Shown piece after piece: positions 35,395-45,879 of a DNA stretch of 47,775 nucleotides. Position numbers and translations under genes: made by a program. This stretch comes from an uncultured Turicimonas sp. (lineage in GTDB: Bacteria; Pseudomonadota; Gammaproteobacteria; Burkholderiales; Burkholderiaceae_F). The stretch spans positions 1-47,775 of the forward strand of contig CANTYJ010000023.1 of the NCBI GenBank assembly GCA_947854175.1, in the 5' to 3' direction. Position 1 is the stretch's first letter. Each line of letters begins with the position of its first letter. A model generated the notes under the pieces. That model was not told where the DNA came from, did no database searches, and saw only the letters and a program-made list of their open reading frames with translations.

Positions 35395-36093
35395 TCATGG
35401 CAGTTCTTGTTCTAGCTGCTTTATATTTTCAAAGAGCATCTGTTTGTAGAAGCGTCTGACAAACTCGGTGTGAAAGTCCATGTTGTTGAAATATGAGAAA
35501 GTGAATCTTTTTGGATCATATTTTGGACGGTCTGAATCCTGAGATTCGGCATCTCCTATACACATTTGTTCAGTTGTCGCTTTTGCCTGCAGCGCCTTTT
35601 TTCCTACAAGTAAGACTTTTACTTCCATTGTCATATCGTAGCGGTAAACGATTTTTTTGGGATGGCTGTCTTTATTGGTATTACGCTCTGCAAGCTCGGC
35701 TTTTGTTTCAGGGCTCAGTTCACGAGACACGTCTATGACGACTGTTCCTTTCCGCTTCTCATCATCTTCCTTTACAACCTTAAATAAACCTGTCGAATTC
35801 AGGTACCTCTCAGACGCGAGCCACAAGCCATAATGTTCACGCCAATCAGCAGGGCGTTCTTCAAAAGGTTCTGTAACAATCTGCCGTCCTTCCCAAAGGT
35901 AGTTAACTTGCAAAGAGACTTTTAACGGCTCTTTAAGCTTCTTAAAATGTTCGGCCTCTATGACATTTGTAGGGTCAGAAAACCAGCTATCTCTTGGATA
36001 TTCTTTATGGTCGTACGAAGTACACGCTCCGAGCATAAGAACCAAAGGAGTAATTAATACTAACTTCAAAATATTCTTTTGCATTTTCTTCAT
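35395..36093 (-). CDS. Putative lipoprotein of unknown function
   Basis: The 232-residue product has a lipoprotein signal with lipobox LMLGAC (Cys at about 24), followed by a soluble mixed alpha/beta part with many charged residues. No family was recognised. The start at 36093 gives a normal lipoprotein signal. A GTG at 36153, two codons after the autotransporter stop, is in frame and would give an overlong leader; an ATG at 36084 is also possible. It directly follows the autotransporter gene and probably shares its transcript, so it may act in the export or display of that protein; this is inference from position. Confidence 0.75.
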   Translation of the reverse strand: MKKMQKNILKLVLITPLVLMLGACTSYDHKEYPRDSWFSDPTNVIEAEHFKKLKEPLKVSLQVNYLWEGRQIVTEPFEERPADWREHYGLWLASERYLNSTGLFKVVKEDDEKRKGTVVIDVSRELSPETKAELAERNTNKDSHPKKIVYRYDMTMEVKVLLVGKKALQAKATTEQMCIGDAESQDSDRPKYDPKRFTFSYFNNMDFHTEFVRRFYKQMLFENIKQLEQELP

Positions 36094-36156
36094 GGCGAAT
36101 TCATTAATAGGATTTTCAGAAAGCGCGCAAAAAATTTTCCTGCGCTTCGGCACTTA

Positions 36157-39100
36157 TCAGAACATATACCTAAAGCCAATTTGTGCGGTTTCCCGATGAT
36201 ATCCTGACTTTCCGGCTTGAAAACCGACAGTTGCCCAACCCAATAGGTTTCTGCTGAGATGACCTTCAAGGCCCATGCGGAACTCTCCAATATTTCTTGC
36301 TCCGTTGCGCCAGACTTTTCCTTCGCCCATTTGGACGCCTGCCTGTTTAGTATTGTGGATCCAGTTCCCTTCGATAAAGCCGAGCCCTTTATTCATATGA
36401 TTGGCATGAATTCTTGCACCGACTCTGATGGAAACATTATCTTTGCCAAGCTGACGATACTTAGTTCCAATATTGTCACTAACATTGTTAGCCTTAACCC
36501 CGTCCCATATGAACTGAACTTCAGGCTGGAATGTCCAGATAAGCTTGTTAAAATCTTTTTCTCCGGATTGAGTCAACGGGATTGTGTAGCCGCTTTCTAT
36601 TGACCAAACCCAACCGTGAGACTTGTATTTGAAGCCCGGGGTCTCTTCTCCCCAAATCTTGTTGTTGTGGTTGCCGAATAATAACCAAGAATCAACATAG
36701 AATCCGTCGTCAGGACTATTGCCACTGTAAACAGTCCCATAAATTCCAAGAGAATAACCGTCTGTACGGGATTTGGAGACACCAAAAGAACGGGTATTAG
36801 ATCGGTTGTACAATCCACCGGCAAAGACTCCTCCAATGTATTTCCAATCCTTGTTCAACTCATCGCGCAATAAATCGGCACCAACTTGTGTGACTGCGGT
36901 CTTGGAATGTGTTTTTGTAGAAGAGCCGGATTTAAAGTGAGCATGAGAGCCTACTTGGCGAACCCAACCGGAAGCCGATTTTTCCAAGCCGTCAAAAGGA
37001 TCAATGTAATATGCCTGGCCGAACCGATCATGCAACCGCATATGCATCTTAGCCCAAGCCTCTGAGTTAGCGATGTAGGAGCCCGCTTCAGGTCTCTCAA
37101 AGACTTCAGACTTGACCAAATCAATACTATCACCGGTCTTGTCGGCTGAACCGTCCCATTCAACGCTGTAAAGAGCGGTCAAAGGACCGTTGTCTTGTGT
37201 TACAACGATTTTGTCCTTTTCGAACTTTACACTGTAAGCTGTCAGAACGCCAGACTGGTTTTTAATTATTTCAATGCGGTCGGCAAGAGCCGGATCACTA
37301 GTGACCGCTTCCGGTAAGTTGTTAGAATGGATATGGATCGTACTGTTATCGAGATTGGTAGGCAACTTTTCTGTAAGAAGAATAATCGGACTATCCACAC
37401 TAATCTTGAGTCCGGAGAGATTTAGATCAATGCGATCAAAATTGCCCATATTTTCCATTTCACCCTTATAGTTGACGATGTTCAGGGTGTTACCATCGGC
37501 CCCATCCGTTACTCTTTGGCGCCCAAAGAGCCAAGCCTCACTTAGGTCGATTCCGTGAGCTCCGTTTAGGTTAACGATATTTCCAGTCACAACGTTACCA
37601 TTAAGACTGAAGCCTCCATAGACTGCACCTTTGATTCGGCCACCGTTGAGGTTTATCACATTGTCGGAAACATTCGCTTTGACAGAGAGACCTCCGTAAA
37701 TATCTCCTTCAACATATCCCGAGTCAACAAATATCTTGTTTGCAATGACAGAAGCAAGACCGTCTTTATTGGTTGTTCCAACAAGGCTTTCTCCTCCGGC
37801 AATTCTTCCATATACCTTTGTATTGTCGGAGATTGTGATGATGTTGTTTTTAACAAGTGCAATATATTTTCCTTCCTCCTGACCTTTATGTTGGAGTGAA
37901 GAAGCGGGTGCATCCGTTGCAACTGAAGCGGAGCTACCGCCTGTTACGCGTCCTCCAAGAACACCACCTTGCACGACAGTATTTGCTAAATTAACTATAT
38001 TGTTTACAGCCTGTCCTGTGCCTTCGTTAAGACCTCCAGCAACATAAGACGAAGTTCCTTTGACAAAGACGTTATTAAGTTGGACCAGATTGTTGTTTGT
38101 ATTTCCCTCGCCAGTCCTCATGTATCCGCCAATAACAAAGTTTTCAACTGTGAGTCCGGAAAGATCTTTGGCTACAGCTTCAACCAGGACAGAGTTTCCA
38201 CTGGAAGTTCCTAGACCATTTCCATCGTTATAACCGCCGGCAACATACCCTTTAACGTTTGTTTTTGTTACACCACTGGAATTAGTAATCACTACTGAAT
38301 TGTTATCGGCGGCTCCTTCGGATTGTGAGCCGGTAATACCGCCGGCAATAAAACCCCCAACCTCAATGTTTAACCCAGAGGAAGAAGAATCGATTTGGAA
38401 GAGAACTTTATTATTACGAGAGTTCGACGAACCAAGAGCTTGGTTAAAACCACCTACGATGTTACCTTTCACTTCGGTATTTTTCATCAACACACTATTT
38501 TCATTGGTGTCGCCACTACCACCTGCTTCCAAGTAGCCAGCTACAACGGATCCGCCTTTGACTGTTCCGTTGTCAGTCCATCCGGTTATTTTACTATCTT
38601 CAATGGTGATGACATTCTGCAGACTGTTACCCGTCCTAATAACCACACCTCCTCGGACTCCATCTTCGATAGTGACGTTTTTCAGATAAACTGAATTGTT
38701 AACTACATCGCCAATCCCTATGGAGCGTGCACCAACGACTCGGCCTGTAATAGATTCTCCGGGGACGGTGCTAGTTGTTCCCGGGACTGTGCTAACGGAG
38801 CCTCCAATCATCTTAACCACATTATTGGTTAGAGTAACATTTCCATTTTCACCCCAATCTAAACCACCGGCGACGAATCCTTCCACATGAGTATTCGTCA
38901 GAATTGTTACGTTGGCATTAACTAAACCATTTCCCTGGTTAACGCCGCCGGCCAAATATTTACCCTTGAAATGGCTCTCTGACACAGAAACAGTGTTGTT
39001 GTTTGCATCCCCTTGTCCTTCCTCACCAATTACACCTCCGGCTATAAAGTGACCACTAATATCTTGACCACCGTATACCTTAACGCCTTGCAAAGAGATC

Positions 39101-41626
39101 TGATTCTGGTTGGCATTACCTTTTTTGCCGAGGTTATACCCTCCCGCAATATATGAAGTTACTAAAGCATTGTTAATGCTGACGGTATTGTTGTTTGTAT
39201 CACCGCTTGGTGAGACAGTTTTTAATTCAGAACCAATGAAGCCTCCAAGAACAAAAGTTCCTACAGTTACTGAAAAATCAGAACCTGAAGAGGTTGCAGG
39301 TGTATTGATTACAACTGAGTTTCCACTTGCTCCTCCTTCTCCAACACCGCCGTTATAACCTCCTGCAACATAACCGGCAATTTCAAGCCGACTATCAGGA
39401 CCGGAAACGAGAATATTGACTGTATTGTCATTTGTATTACCGGTACCCTTTTGTTTTTCCCCAATGATGCCCCCGGCTATGAAGCCTCCAGCTTTGAAAG
39501 AGTTTGCAGTAGATGAGGGCAGAATTTTTAAAAGCACAGTGTTGTTGCTAGCGCTTAAGGTTCCTCCGGCTTGGTTATATCCGCCCCCTATATTGTTGTC
39601 AACGTTAGTGTTTATAAGAGTTACATCGTTGTCATCGGTACTTCCGTTATTGAGTCCGCCCTCATAATGCTCAATGAACCCGCCGGCTACGTATCCTTCT
39701 ACGTGACTGTTTTCAACAAGTACATGGTTTCTAAGAGCATTACCGCCTGACTGATTGGCAGCACCTAAAACATGTCCTTTGTATTCGCCTCCAGCTTTGA
39801 TTTCGGCATTTTTAACAGAGACGGTATTGTCGTTAACATTTTGGCCGGTCCAAGAACGAGCCCCGGCAATCCGTCCAACAACTGAGCCCCCTTCAACAGT
39901 TACTTTGTTATTTACTAGTGTTACATCTTTACCATACCAGTCCAAACCAGCCGCCACGAATCCTTCAACATTGGAATTTATTAAAGTGATTTCATTTCCT
40001 TCTACCTGGCTAGTTCCTTGACTGACACCACCAGCAATGTATTTGCCCGTAAAAGCACTGTCCACAAGTGTGACCTTATTTTTGTTGACGTCTCCTTTGC
40101 CGGCTTCAACAAGAGCTCCGACAATAAACCGCCCATCCACTGTTCCAGTTGGATCTTTTAACGAAACTCCTTCTAAATAAACTTCATTTTCGTTAGCCGA
40201 AACCTGAGTTAAGCCTTGGTTGTAGCCACCCGCAATATATTGAGAGACATGTGCATTTTTAATAGAAACAATATTCTTGCTGGTTTCGCCGCTCGCACTT
40301 TTCTCAATAAGTCCTCCAAATACGTATTGATTAATGTTGATTAGGTTCTGTTCAAGTCCTCCTTCCAAAAGCACTGTGTTCCCATTAGATTGGCTAATTC
40401 CCGACCCTTGATAAGCTCCACCTCCGACATAGCCTTCAATATTCACTTGTCCTTTGTCGGCTATGCTGATGGTGACATTATTGTTATTGGTCTTGCCGTC
40501 CGAAGCTTTGCTAACAAGGCCTCCCAGGACGTATTGCGTAATCTGTATTGTGGCGGGGGTACCACTTGAAACTTCTATTAACACGGAATTATCTAGAGAA
40601 CTTCCCGATCCTTCACCTTGATTAGTTCCACCAGTGACGTAACCGTTGACTTTTAAAGATCCGGAGAAATTATTGCTGATTAACTTTACCTGGTTGCTAT
40701 TTGTATCCCCTGTCCTTGAATTATCACCAACGAGTCCGATCAAACCACCTGTAACGAAACTATTTATTATCAATTCAGGGGCGTGAAAATTAGAATCTAC
40801 AGTTAAGTCAACAACATTACTGTTAGCACTCCCACTATGTGTTCCTAAGGTGTATCCGCCGGCTACCCCAGTTCCGTTTACGATAGTGTTAAGAAGGGAT
40901 ACCTTATTAGAATTTGAGTTTCCCGACTGAGCATTATTACTAACAGTCCCTCCTTGAATATAACCAGTCACGGTGCTGCTATTGATAACGATGGTGTTGT
41001 CTGAAGCGCTTCCAATTAGTCCAACACCGTTATTGAGGCCGCCTATGACGAAGCCGCCGATATTAGTTCGGACGAGAGAGATTTTGTTTTTATCGGCAGC
41101 CCCTTCTTGTTCTTGCGCATGAGCATTGAAATAACCGCCTACAACGTTCGTACTAACATCGAAATTGGTGAGATCAATTCTATTTGAGTTGGCGAGGCCT
41201 TCTCCATCAACATACCCGCCGTAGATATAGCCATTAACAGAAGACGTGCTCGAAGTATTTGTTAAAAAAATTGTATTTTCGACGGCGTTCCCCTTCCCGC
41301 TCGCTACGTATCCGCCAAAGATAGGGGCTGCGATAGTGGTAGGGGTATTAACTTCGCTTTTTATGGAGTTCCAGCCCGCATCTGTCCCATTTGCCGTTCC
41401 ACCCGCAAGGGCCCAGTGATCCGCCTTGACCGAGCCTTCAATTTCAATTTTATTTCCAATTCCAACTTCGGACGGTTGAGGGAAAAGTTTAGATACCCCC
41501 CCCCTCGCTAATCACAATATCTTGTGAGTAAACTTCAGAAATTGAGGCAACGAGTAGACAGAGCGGAAAAATTTGTAAGTAAGAAATATGATTTGTACGA
41601 GTCCTTGGTAAGTGCGGTAATTTCAT
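36157..41626 (-). CDS. Giant autotransporter adhesin, frame broken at a poly-G tract
   Basis: Type V secreted surface protein. ATG at 41626, after AGGGGGT, opens a signal peptide (MKLPHLPRTRTNHISYLQIF..., cut near VYSQ). After about 40 codons the frame meets nine G (plus-strand C run 41496-41504) and stops at TAA 41489-41491. Removing one G joins it to a frame open to 36157, giving about 1822 residues. That frame has a beta-helix passenger built of Asn/Gly/Val repeats (GYVAGGYN..., NNNTVSI) at about 37500-41490 and a C-terminal autotransporter beta-barrel (about 275 residues, from SASGWVRQVGSHAHF to the final QIGFRYMF). As written the protein is off. This fits phase variation by slipped-strand mispairing, or a run-length sequencing error. 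The lipoprotein gene follows after a 63-base gap. Confidence 0.85.
37640..41460 (-). repeat. Nested repeats in the autotransporter passenger
   Basis: Short units of about 30-45 residues alternate NNNxVxL/I strands with GYVAGGYNQG-type turns. A higher-order duplication is also present: the stretch around VEGFVAAGLDW (about 39931-39975) recurs around VEGFVAGGLDW (about 38849-38889), about 1.08 kb or 361 codons apart. Matching blocks lie on both sides, for example KYIAGGVSQG against KYLAGGVNQG and QYIAGGYNQG against SYIAGGYNLG. Confidence 0.8.
41496..41504 (-). repeat. Homopolymeric G9 tract (phase-variation candidate)
   Basis: Nine G on the coding strand, reading GA-G9-TATC, directly after the signal peptide of the autotransporter. 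Run lengths of 8 or 11 would keep the passenger in frame. Nine or ten would not. Confidence 0.85.
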
Positions 41627-41782
41627 TCGCTGACCCCCTAATTTTTTTGATGATTTCTTAATAATTTTTGTTAACGGTATGCAGATAGTTTAATCCAATT
41701 ATCTGTATCAACCTTTTATTTCTGAGACTTCAATGCGACAGAGCCCAATTTTATTGAATATTACGTCAAAAAGAAGCCTAAG
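41627..41782 (-). promoter_or_regulatory. Upstream region of the autotransporter gene
   Basis: The 156 AT-rich bases before the autotransporter start must hold its promoter. A TTGATA-like -35 and TATCTG-like -10 can be drawn near 41680-41715 but are weak. CAGATA (41682-41687) and TATCTG (41700-41705) form a perfect inverted repeat there. Confidence 0.35.
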
Positions 41783-43072
41783 TTAATCAAAATTTAGGAG
41801 GACTTCGGAAGAATATAGTTTTTCGATTTTTTCTCTCTCTCTGATGACAAAAAATTCACTTCCGTTAACAAGGATTTCAGGAGGTTTAATTCGGGTGTTA
41901 TAGTGGCTGCTCATCGTCATGCCATAAGCGCCGGCACTCAAGATTGCCAAAAGATCACCTTGTTCGGGACTTAATTCTCTGTCTTTGCCTAAAAAATCTC
42001 CTGTTTCGCAAATTGGTCCTACGATATCGAAAATTTCTTCTTTTCTTTCGGGTGCGAGTTTCAACGGGACAATTTGCATCCACGCATGGTAAAGAGTAGG
42101 TCTAATCATATCGTTCATTGCTGTATCCACGATACAGAAGTTTTTCTCTTCCCCATATTTGACAAACTGGACTTCAGTAATGAGCGCTCCGCTATTGCCG
42201 ACAATCGAACGGCCTGCCTCAAAAATCATTTCCAGATATCCAAGTTCTCTTTCCTGAAGCTTCTTATGTAGAGCTTCTACAAGTTCTGACGCATGATGAA
42301 CCGTTTCGTCTTCCTGATAGCGAATTCCTAAACCACCGCCAAAATCGATGTGGTGAAGTTCGATACCGAGTTTTTTTAATTCTTCGACAATATCAAGAAG
42401 CCGATCGCAGGAGTCCAGGAAAGGAGCAATGTCAGTGATCTGAGAGCCGATATGGCAATCTATACCGATAATCTTTAATTCCGGATGTTCTGAAATCTTC
42501 TTATAGATTTTGACAGCATCCTGGTAGGCGATACCGAACTTATTTTGTTTTAAGCCTGTCGAAATGTAAGGGTGTGTCTTTGCATCGACGTTGGGATTAA
42601 CACGGACGGAAACAGGTGCAATGACATCCAGTTCTTGGGCTACTTTAACGATTCTGTCGACTTCCGGTTCGGACTCAATGTTAAAACACTTTATTTCGGA
42701 CTCGAGGGCAAATTTAATTTCTTCTTCGGTTTTACCGACACCCGAGAATATTACTTTGTGAGGATCAGCTTTAGCGGCAATGACCCGATGCAGTTCTCCT
42801 CCGGAGACAATATCGAAGCCCGCACCTAGCTTCGACAATAAATTGATGATTGCAATGTTGGAATTTGCCTTCATCGCATAGCACATAAGATGAGGATATG
42901 GGCGAAGTGCGTCCTTATAAGCTAAAAAAGCTTCTTTCAAAGAGTTATATGAATAAACATACACCGGCGTACCAAACTTTTGAGCAATGGCTGAAAGCGG
43001 AACGCCTTCACAAAAAAGTTCTCCGCTTTTCCAGTGGAAATTCTTGTCATCAGGAAGAAAAGGTGTCTTCAT
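41783..43072 (-). CDS. lysA: Diaminopimelate decarboxylase
   Basis: Last step of lysine synthesis: PLP-dependent decarboxylation of meso-diaminopimelate. The 429-residue product has an alanine-racemase-type barrel with the PLP lysine in CYAMKANSN (about 60-68). DIVSGGEL and HHIDFGGGLGIRY are phosphate/PLP-site blocks. FEAGRSIVGNSG and GPICETGDFLG supply substrate residues from the partner subunit, and GAYGMTMSSHYN lies near the end. It starts 2 bases after the lptM stop without a clear ribosome binding site, so translation is probably coupled. Confidence 0.97.
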   Translation of the reverse strand: MKTPFLPDDKNFHWKSGELFCEGVPLSAIAQKFGTPVYVYSYNSLKEAFLAYKDALRPYPHLMCYAMKANSNIAIINLLSKLGAGFDIVSGGELHRVIAAKADPHKVIFSGVGKTEEEIKFALESEIKCFNIESEPEVDRIVKVAQELDVIAPVSVRVNPNVDAKTHPYISTGLKQNKFGIAYQDAVKIYKKISEHPELKIIGIDCHIGSQITDIAPFLDSCDRLLDIVEELKKLGIELHHIDFGGGLGIRYQEDETVHHASELVEALHKKLQERELGYLEMIFEAGRSIVGNSGALITEVQFVKYGEEKNFCIVDTAMNDMIRPTLYHAWMQIVPLKLAPERKEEIFDIVGPICETGDFLGKDRELSPEQGDLLAILSAGAYGMTMSSHYNTRIKPPEILVNGSEFFVIREREKIEKLYSSEVLLNFD

Positions 43073-43074
43073 TT

Positions 43075-43434
43075 TTATTTAACCGGGACTGATTCAGTTT
43101 CATAGATGGAATTAGCTTTTGGAAGAGTTGTCGGCTCTTGTCCGGGTATTCCTTCGGAAGCTTTTTTGTCTGAAAGAGTAGGGTCTTTTTGCTCTTTCAA
43201 TTTACTGTTATTTTCCTGAATTTCTTCCGGATCTGTTACAACAACTTCAGCATCGTCTTTGGGTTCAACCATTACCGCAGTAGTGGTTCCTGTCATTTCA
43301 TTTAAAGATTTTTGAATTCTGGAGAGATAAGAATCTTCCGGATTTGGTGGAAGGTATAAAGGACCTTGCATACCGCAACCGGAAAGTAAGACCGGCCATG
43401 CGACAACAAAGAATATTTTGTTGAGACGTCTCAT
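43075..43434 (-). CDS. lptM: LptM-like small lipoprotein
   Basis: Small outer-membrane lipoprotein of the YifL/LptM family, known in Escherichia coli to help mature the LptDE lipopolysaccharide translocon. The lipobox LLSGC puts the lipidated Cys at 20, directly followed by the family core GMQGPLYLPP. The 119-residue product is longer than the usual form; the extra part is a hydrophilic, Glu/Asp/Lys-rich tail without recognisable domains. GGAG precedes the ATG. Its place just before lysA is common in proteobacteria. Confidence 0.85.
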   Translation of the reverse strand: MRRLNKIFFVVAWPVLLSGCGMQGPLYLPPNPEDSYLSRIQKSLNEMTGTTTAVMVEPKDDAEVVVTDPEEIQENNSKLKEQKDPTLSDKKASEGIPGQEPTTLPKANSIYETESVPVK

Positions 43435-43670
43435 GTGTTCTCCAAGCTAATTATTCAAATGCTACAAAGCCTAATTCTAGAATTCTTATTGTCTTTTTAT
43501 GAAGCTTTGTTTAAGAAGATTCTATTGTTGAATACTTGGTAGGCAAAAAATTAAATAAATACATTCTATTGGGCATGAAGACTGACAAATGAAATTAACG
43601 GACGTTCCGATTTAACGATATTACGGCTAGAATCGATATTCAAAGTTTTGATAACAACTTTCTATCTGCA
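43435..43670. other. Divergent spacer between lptM and folP
   Basis: The 236 AT-rich bases should hold promoters in both directions. No convincing -35/-10 pair, RNA gene or operator could be fixed. No ribosome binding site is visible before the folP start. Confidence 0.4.
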
Positions 43671-44525
43671 ATGATTAAAGCAACACAGTGGAAATGCGGT
43701 TCATTTACTCTTGATCTAAGCGAACCAAAAATAATGGGAATTCTTAATGTGACCCGTGATTCGTTCAGTGATGGAGGAAAGTTCTTACAAAAAAATGCAG
43801 CACTTGAACATGCTGAAAAATTAATTAGAGAAGGGGCCGACATACTCGATATCGGTGGACAGTCTACCAGACCCGGAGCTGATGAAGTTTCAGTTCAGGA
43901 GGAGCTTGACAGAGTGATTCCGCTTGTTCACCAATTATCAAGAAAATGGAATATCCCTATTTCAGTGGATACCTTTGAGCCGATAGTAATGGCCGAGGCT
44001 ATAAAGGCCGGAGCATCGATTATCAATGATGTTTACGGGCTCAGAAAGGAAGGTGCTGCTGAGGTTATTTCCAATAGCAACTGCGGTGTTTGCATCATGC
44101 ATATGCAAGGCACTCCCAAGACAATGCAACTAAATCCCTGCTACTCCAATTTGATCGGAGAAATAGTTACCTTTTTAATCGATCAGGCAGCTCTGCTGGA
44201 AGGAGCAGGAGTAAAGAAAAACCGGATATGTCTGGATCCGGGCTTCGGCTTCGGTAAAACAGTTGCACAGAATTTTGAAATTCTGAATAAAGCAGAGCAG
44301 TTTGTTGAGTTTGGTTATCCGGTTTTATATGGTATGAGCAGGAAGTCCAGCTTAGGAATAGTTACCGGTAAAAGCGATGCAAAAGACAGGCTGATAGCTT
44401 CCGTAACAGCTCACTTGATAGCCGTCCAGAAAGGGGTTCAGATAGTGAGAGTTCATGATGTTGCTGAAACGAAAGATGCACTAAAGATTGTTAAATTTAC
44501 AGAAAATTATGAGGATTTGGCATGA
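43671..44525 (+). CDS. folP: Dihydropteroate synthase
   Basis: Joins p-aminobenzoate to the pterin diphosphate in folate synthesis; the target of sulfonamides. The 284-residue barrel has the family signatures IMGILNVTRDSFSDGG (about 22-37) and DIGGQSTRPGA (about 60-70). ISVDTFEP, IINDVYG, CIMHMQGTP and LDPGFGFGKT follow, with the C-terminal RVHDV pterin-site motif. The ATG has no clear ribosome binding site but opens exactly where family members begin. Its stop overlaps the glmM start (ATGA). ftsH, a frequent upstream neighbour, is not here. Confidence 0.96.
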   Translation: MIKATQWKCGSFTLDLSEPKIMGILNVTRDSFSDGGKFLQKNAALEHAEKLIREGADILDIGGQSTRPGADEVSVQEELDRVIPLVHQLSRKWNIPISVDTFEPIVMAEAIKAGASIINDVYGLRKEGAAEVISNSNCGVCIMHMQGTPKTMQLNPCYSNLIGEIVTFLIDQAALLEGAGVKKNRICLDPGFGFGKTVAQNFEILNKAEQFVEFGYPVLYGMSRKSSLGIVTGKSDAKDRLIASVTAHLIAVQKGVQIVRVHDVAETKDALKIVKFTENYEDLA

Positions 44526-45862
44526 GTAGAAAATATTTCGGTACCGATGGGGTAAGAGGAAGGGTAGGCTTAAATCCGATTACTCCGGAATTTGCTTTAC
44601 TTCTTGCCCAGGCTGCCGGGCGTGTACTTAAAAGACAAACAACAGATGGTGAAGTCGGTGTGTTTATTGCCAAAGATACTCGGGTTTCCGGATATATGCT
44701 TGAAGCAGCTTTACAAGCCGGTTTTTTAAGTGCCGGGGTTGATGTCGTATTGGGCGGTCCATTACCGACTCCTGCAGTTGCTTATCTCACTAGAGCTCAA
44801 CGTCTGAGTGCCGGTGTTGTTATTTCTGCTTCCCATAATCCGTTTTATGACAATGGAATTAAATTCTTTTCTTCTCAAGGAACCAAACTCCCGGACGATG
44901 TTGAACTGCAGATCGAAAAAGAAATGGATAGAGGGTATCTGTGTGTGGACAGTGCCCAACTGGGGAAGGCCAGACGACTTGATGATGCTTCAGGACGATA
45001 CGTCGAGTTCTGTAAGAGTACATTCCCATCCGACATGGATTTAAGAGGCTTAAAGATTTATGTTGACGCTGCAAATGGTGCAGCCTATCACATCGCTTTT
45101 GATGTTTATCATGAACTCGGAGCCACTGTCGTATGTGAAGGTAATGAGCCCAATGGGTTCAATATCAATGAAGGGGTAGGAGCAACTCACACGAACGATC
45201 TTCCGGAAAGAGTTAGAAAAGCAGACTGTGACATCGGAATAGCTTTAGATGGTGATGCCGATAGAGTAATCATGGCCGATACCGCAAGGGTTTACGACGG
45301 TGACCAACTCCTCTATGTTATGGCAAGAGACAGATTAGCTAGAGGTAAGAAGATAAAAGGTGTGGTCGGGACTTTAATGACCAACTATGCAATAGAGAAA
45401 AAAATCCAGGAAATCGGTTTGGATTTCCATCGTGCAAAGGTCGGAGATCGTTACGTTTTACAAGTTATGAAAGAAAAAGGTCTTCTTCTAGGCGGAGAAG
45501 GCTCCGGGCACATTATTGTTTTGGATAAACAAACCACAGGAGACGGAATTGTCTCAAGCCTTCAAGTATTAGCTGTCATGAGAAGAACCCGTAAGACACT
45601 TCAGGATTTGCTCTCTGATGTCCAATTAACTCCACAGGTACTTATTAACAGACGATTTAAAGCAGGTTACAAGTGGGATGAAGACGAAGTGCTGAAAGAA
45701 AAAACAGCACAAGCCTCTGAACGCTTAGCAGGAAGAGGACGAGTTTTAATTCGAGCCTCGGGTACTGAGCCTCTAATTCGCGTCATGGTGGAGACTTCTG
45801 ACAAGGAAGAAGCGGTAGCGATCGCAGAAGAACTTGCTACGGTGATTCCGGTAGCGCAATAA
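44522..45862 (+). CDS. glmM: Phosphoglucosamine mutase
   Basis: Converts glucosamine-6-phosphate to glucosamine-1-phosphate for peptidoglycan and lipopolysaccharide precursors. The 446-residue product starts with YFGTDGVRG. The phosphoserine loop ISASHNPFYDNG has the likely catalytic S104. The metal site is LDGDADRV, the sugar-binding loop is GGEGSGHI, and the C-terminal phosphate site is RASGTEPLIRVM. It is translationally coupled to folP and followed after 17 bases by phoB. Confidence 0.97.
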   Translation: MSRKYFGTDGVRGRVGLNPITPEFALLLAQAAGRVLKRQTTDGEVGVFIAKDTRVSGYMLEAALQAGFLSAGVDVVLGGPLPTPAVAYLTRAQRLSAGVVISASHNPFYDNGIKFFSSQGTKLPDDVELQIEKEMDRGYLCVDSAQLGKARRLDDASGRYVEFCKSTFPSDMDLRGLKIYVDAANGAAYHIAFDVYHELGATVVCEGNEPNGFNINEGVGATHTNDLPERVRKADCDIGIALDGDADRVIMADTARVYDGDQLLYVMARDRLARGKKIKGVVGTLMTNYAIEKKIQEIGLDFHRAKVGDRYVLQVMKEKGLLLGGEGSGHIIVLDKQTTGDGIVSSLQVLAVMRRTRKTLQDLLSDVQLTPQVLINRRFKAGYKWDEDEVLKEKTAQASERLAGRGRVLIRASGTEPLIRVMVETSDKEEAVAIAEELATVIPVAQ

Positions 45863-45879
45863 AAAGGATACTTTATACG

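Noticed and set aside
36259-40021. Plus-strand frames of 60-115 codons opposite the autotransporter
   Set aside because: Pro/Ser/Thr-rich shadows of the repetitive passenger gene without ribosome binding sites or recognisable domains.
37640-41460. CRISPR-like or satellite repeat array
   Set aside because: The periodicity follows codons of one protein and the units vary in length and sequence; no identical repeats with unique spacers.
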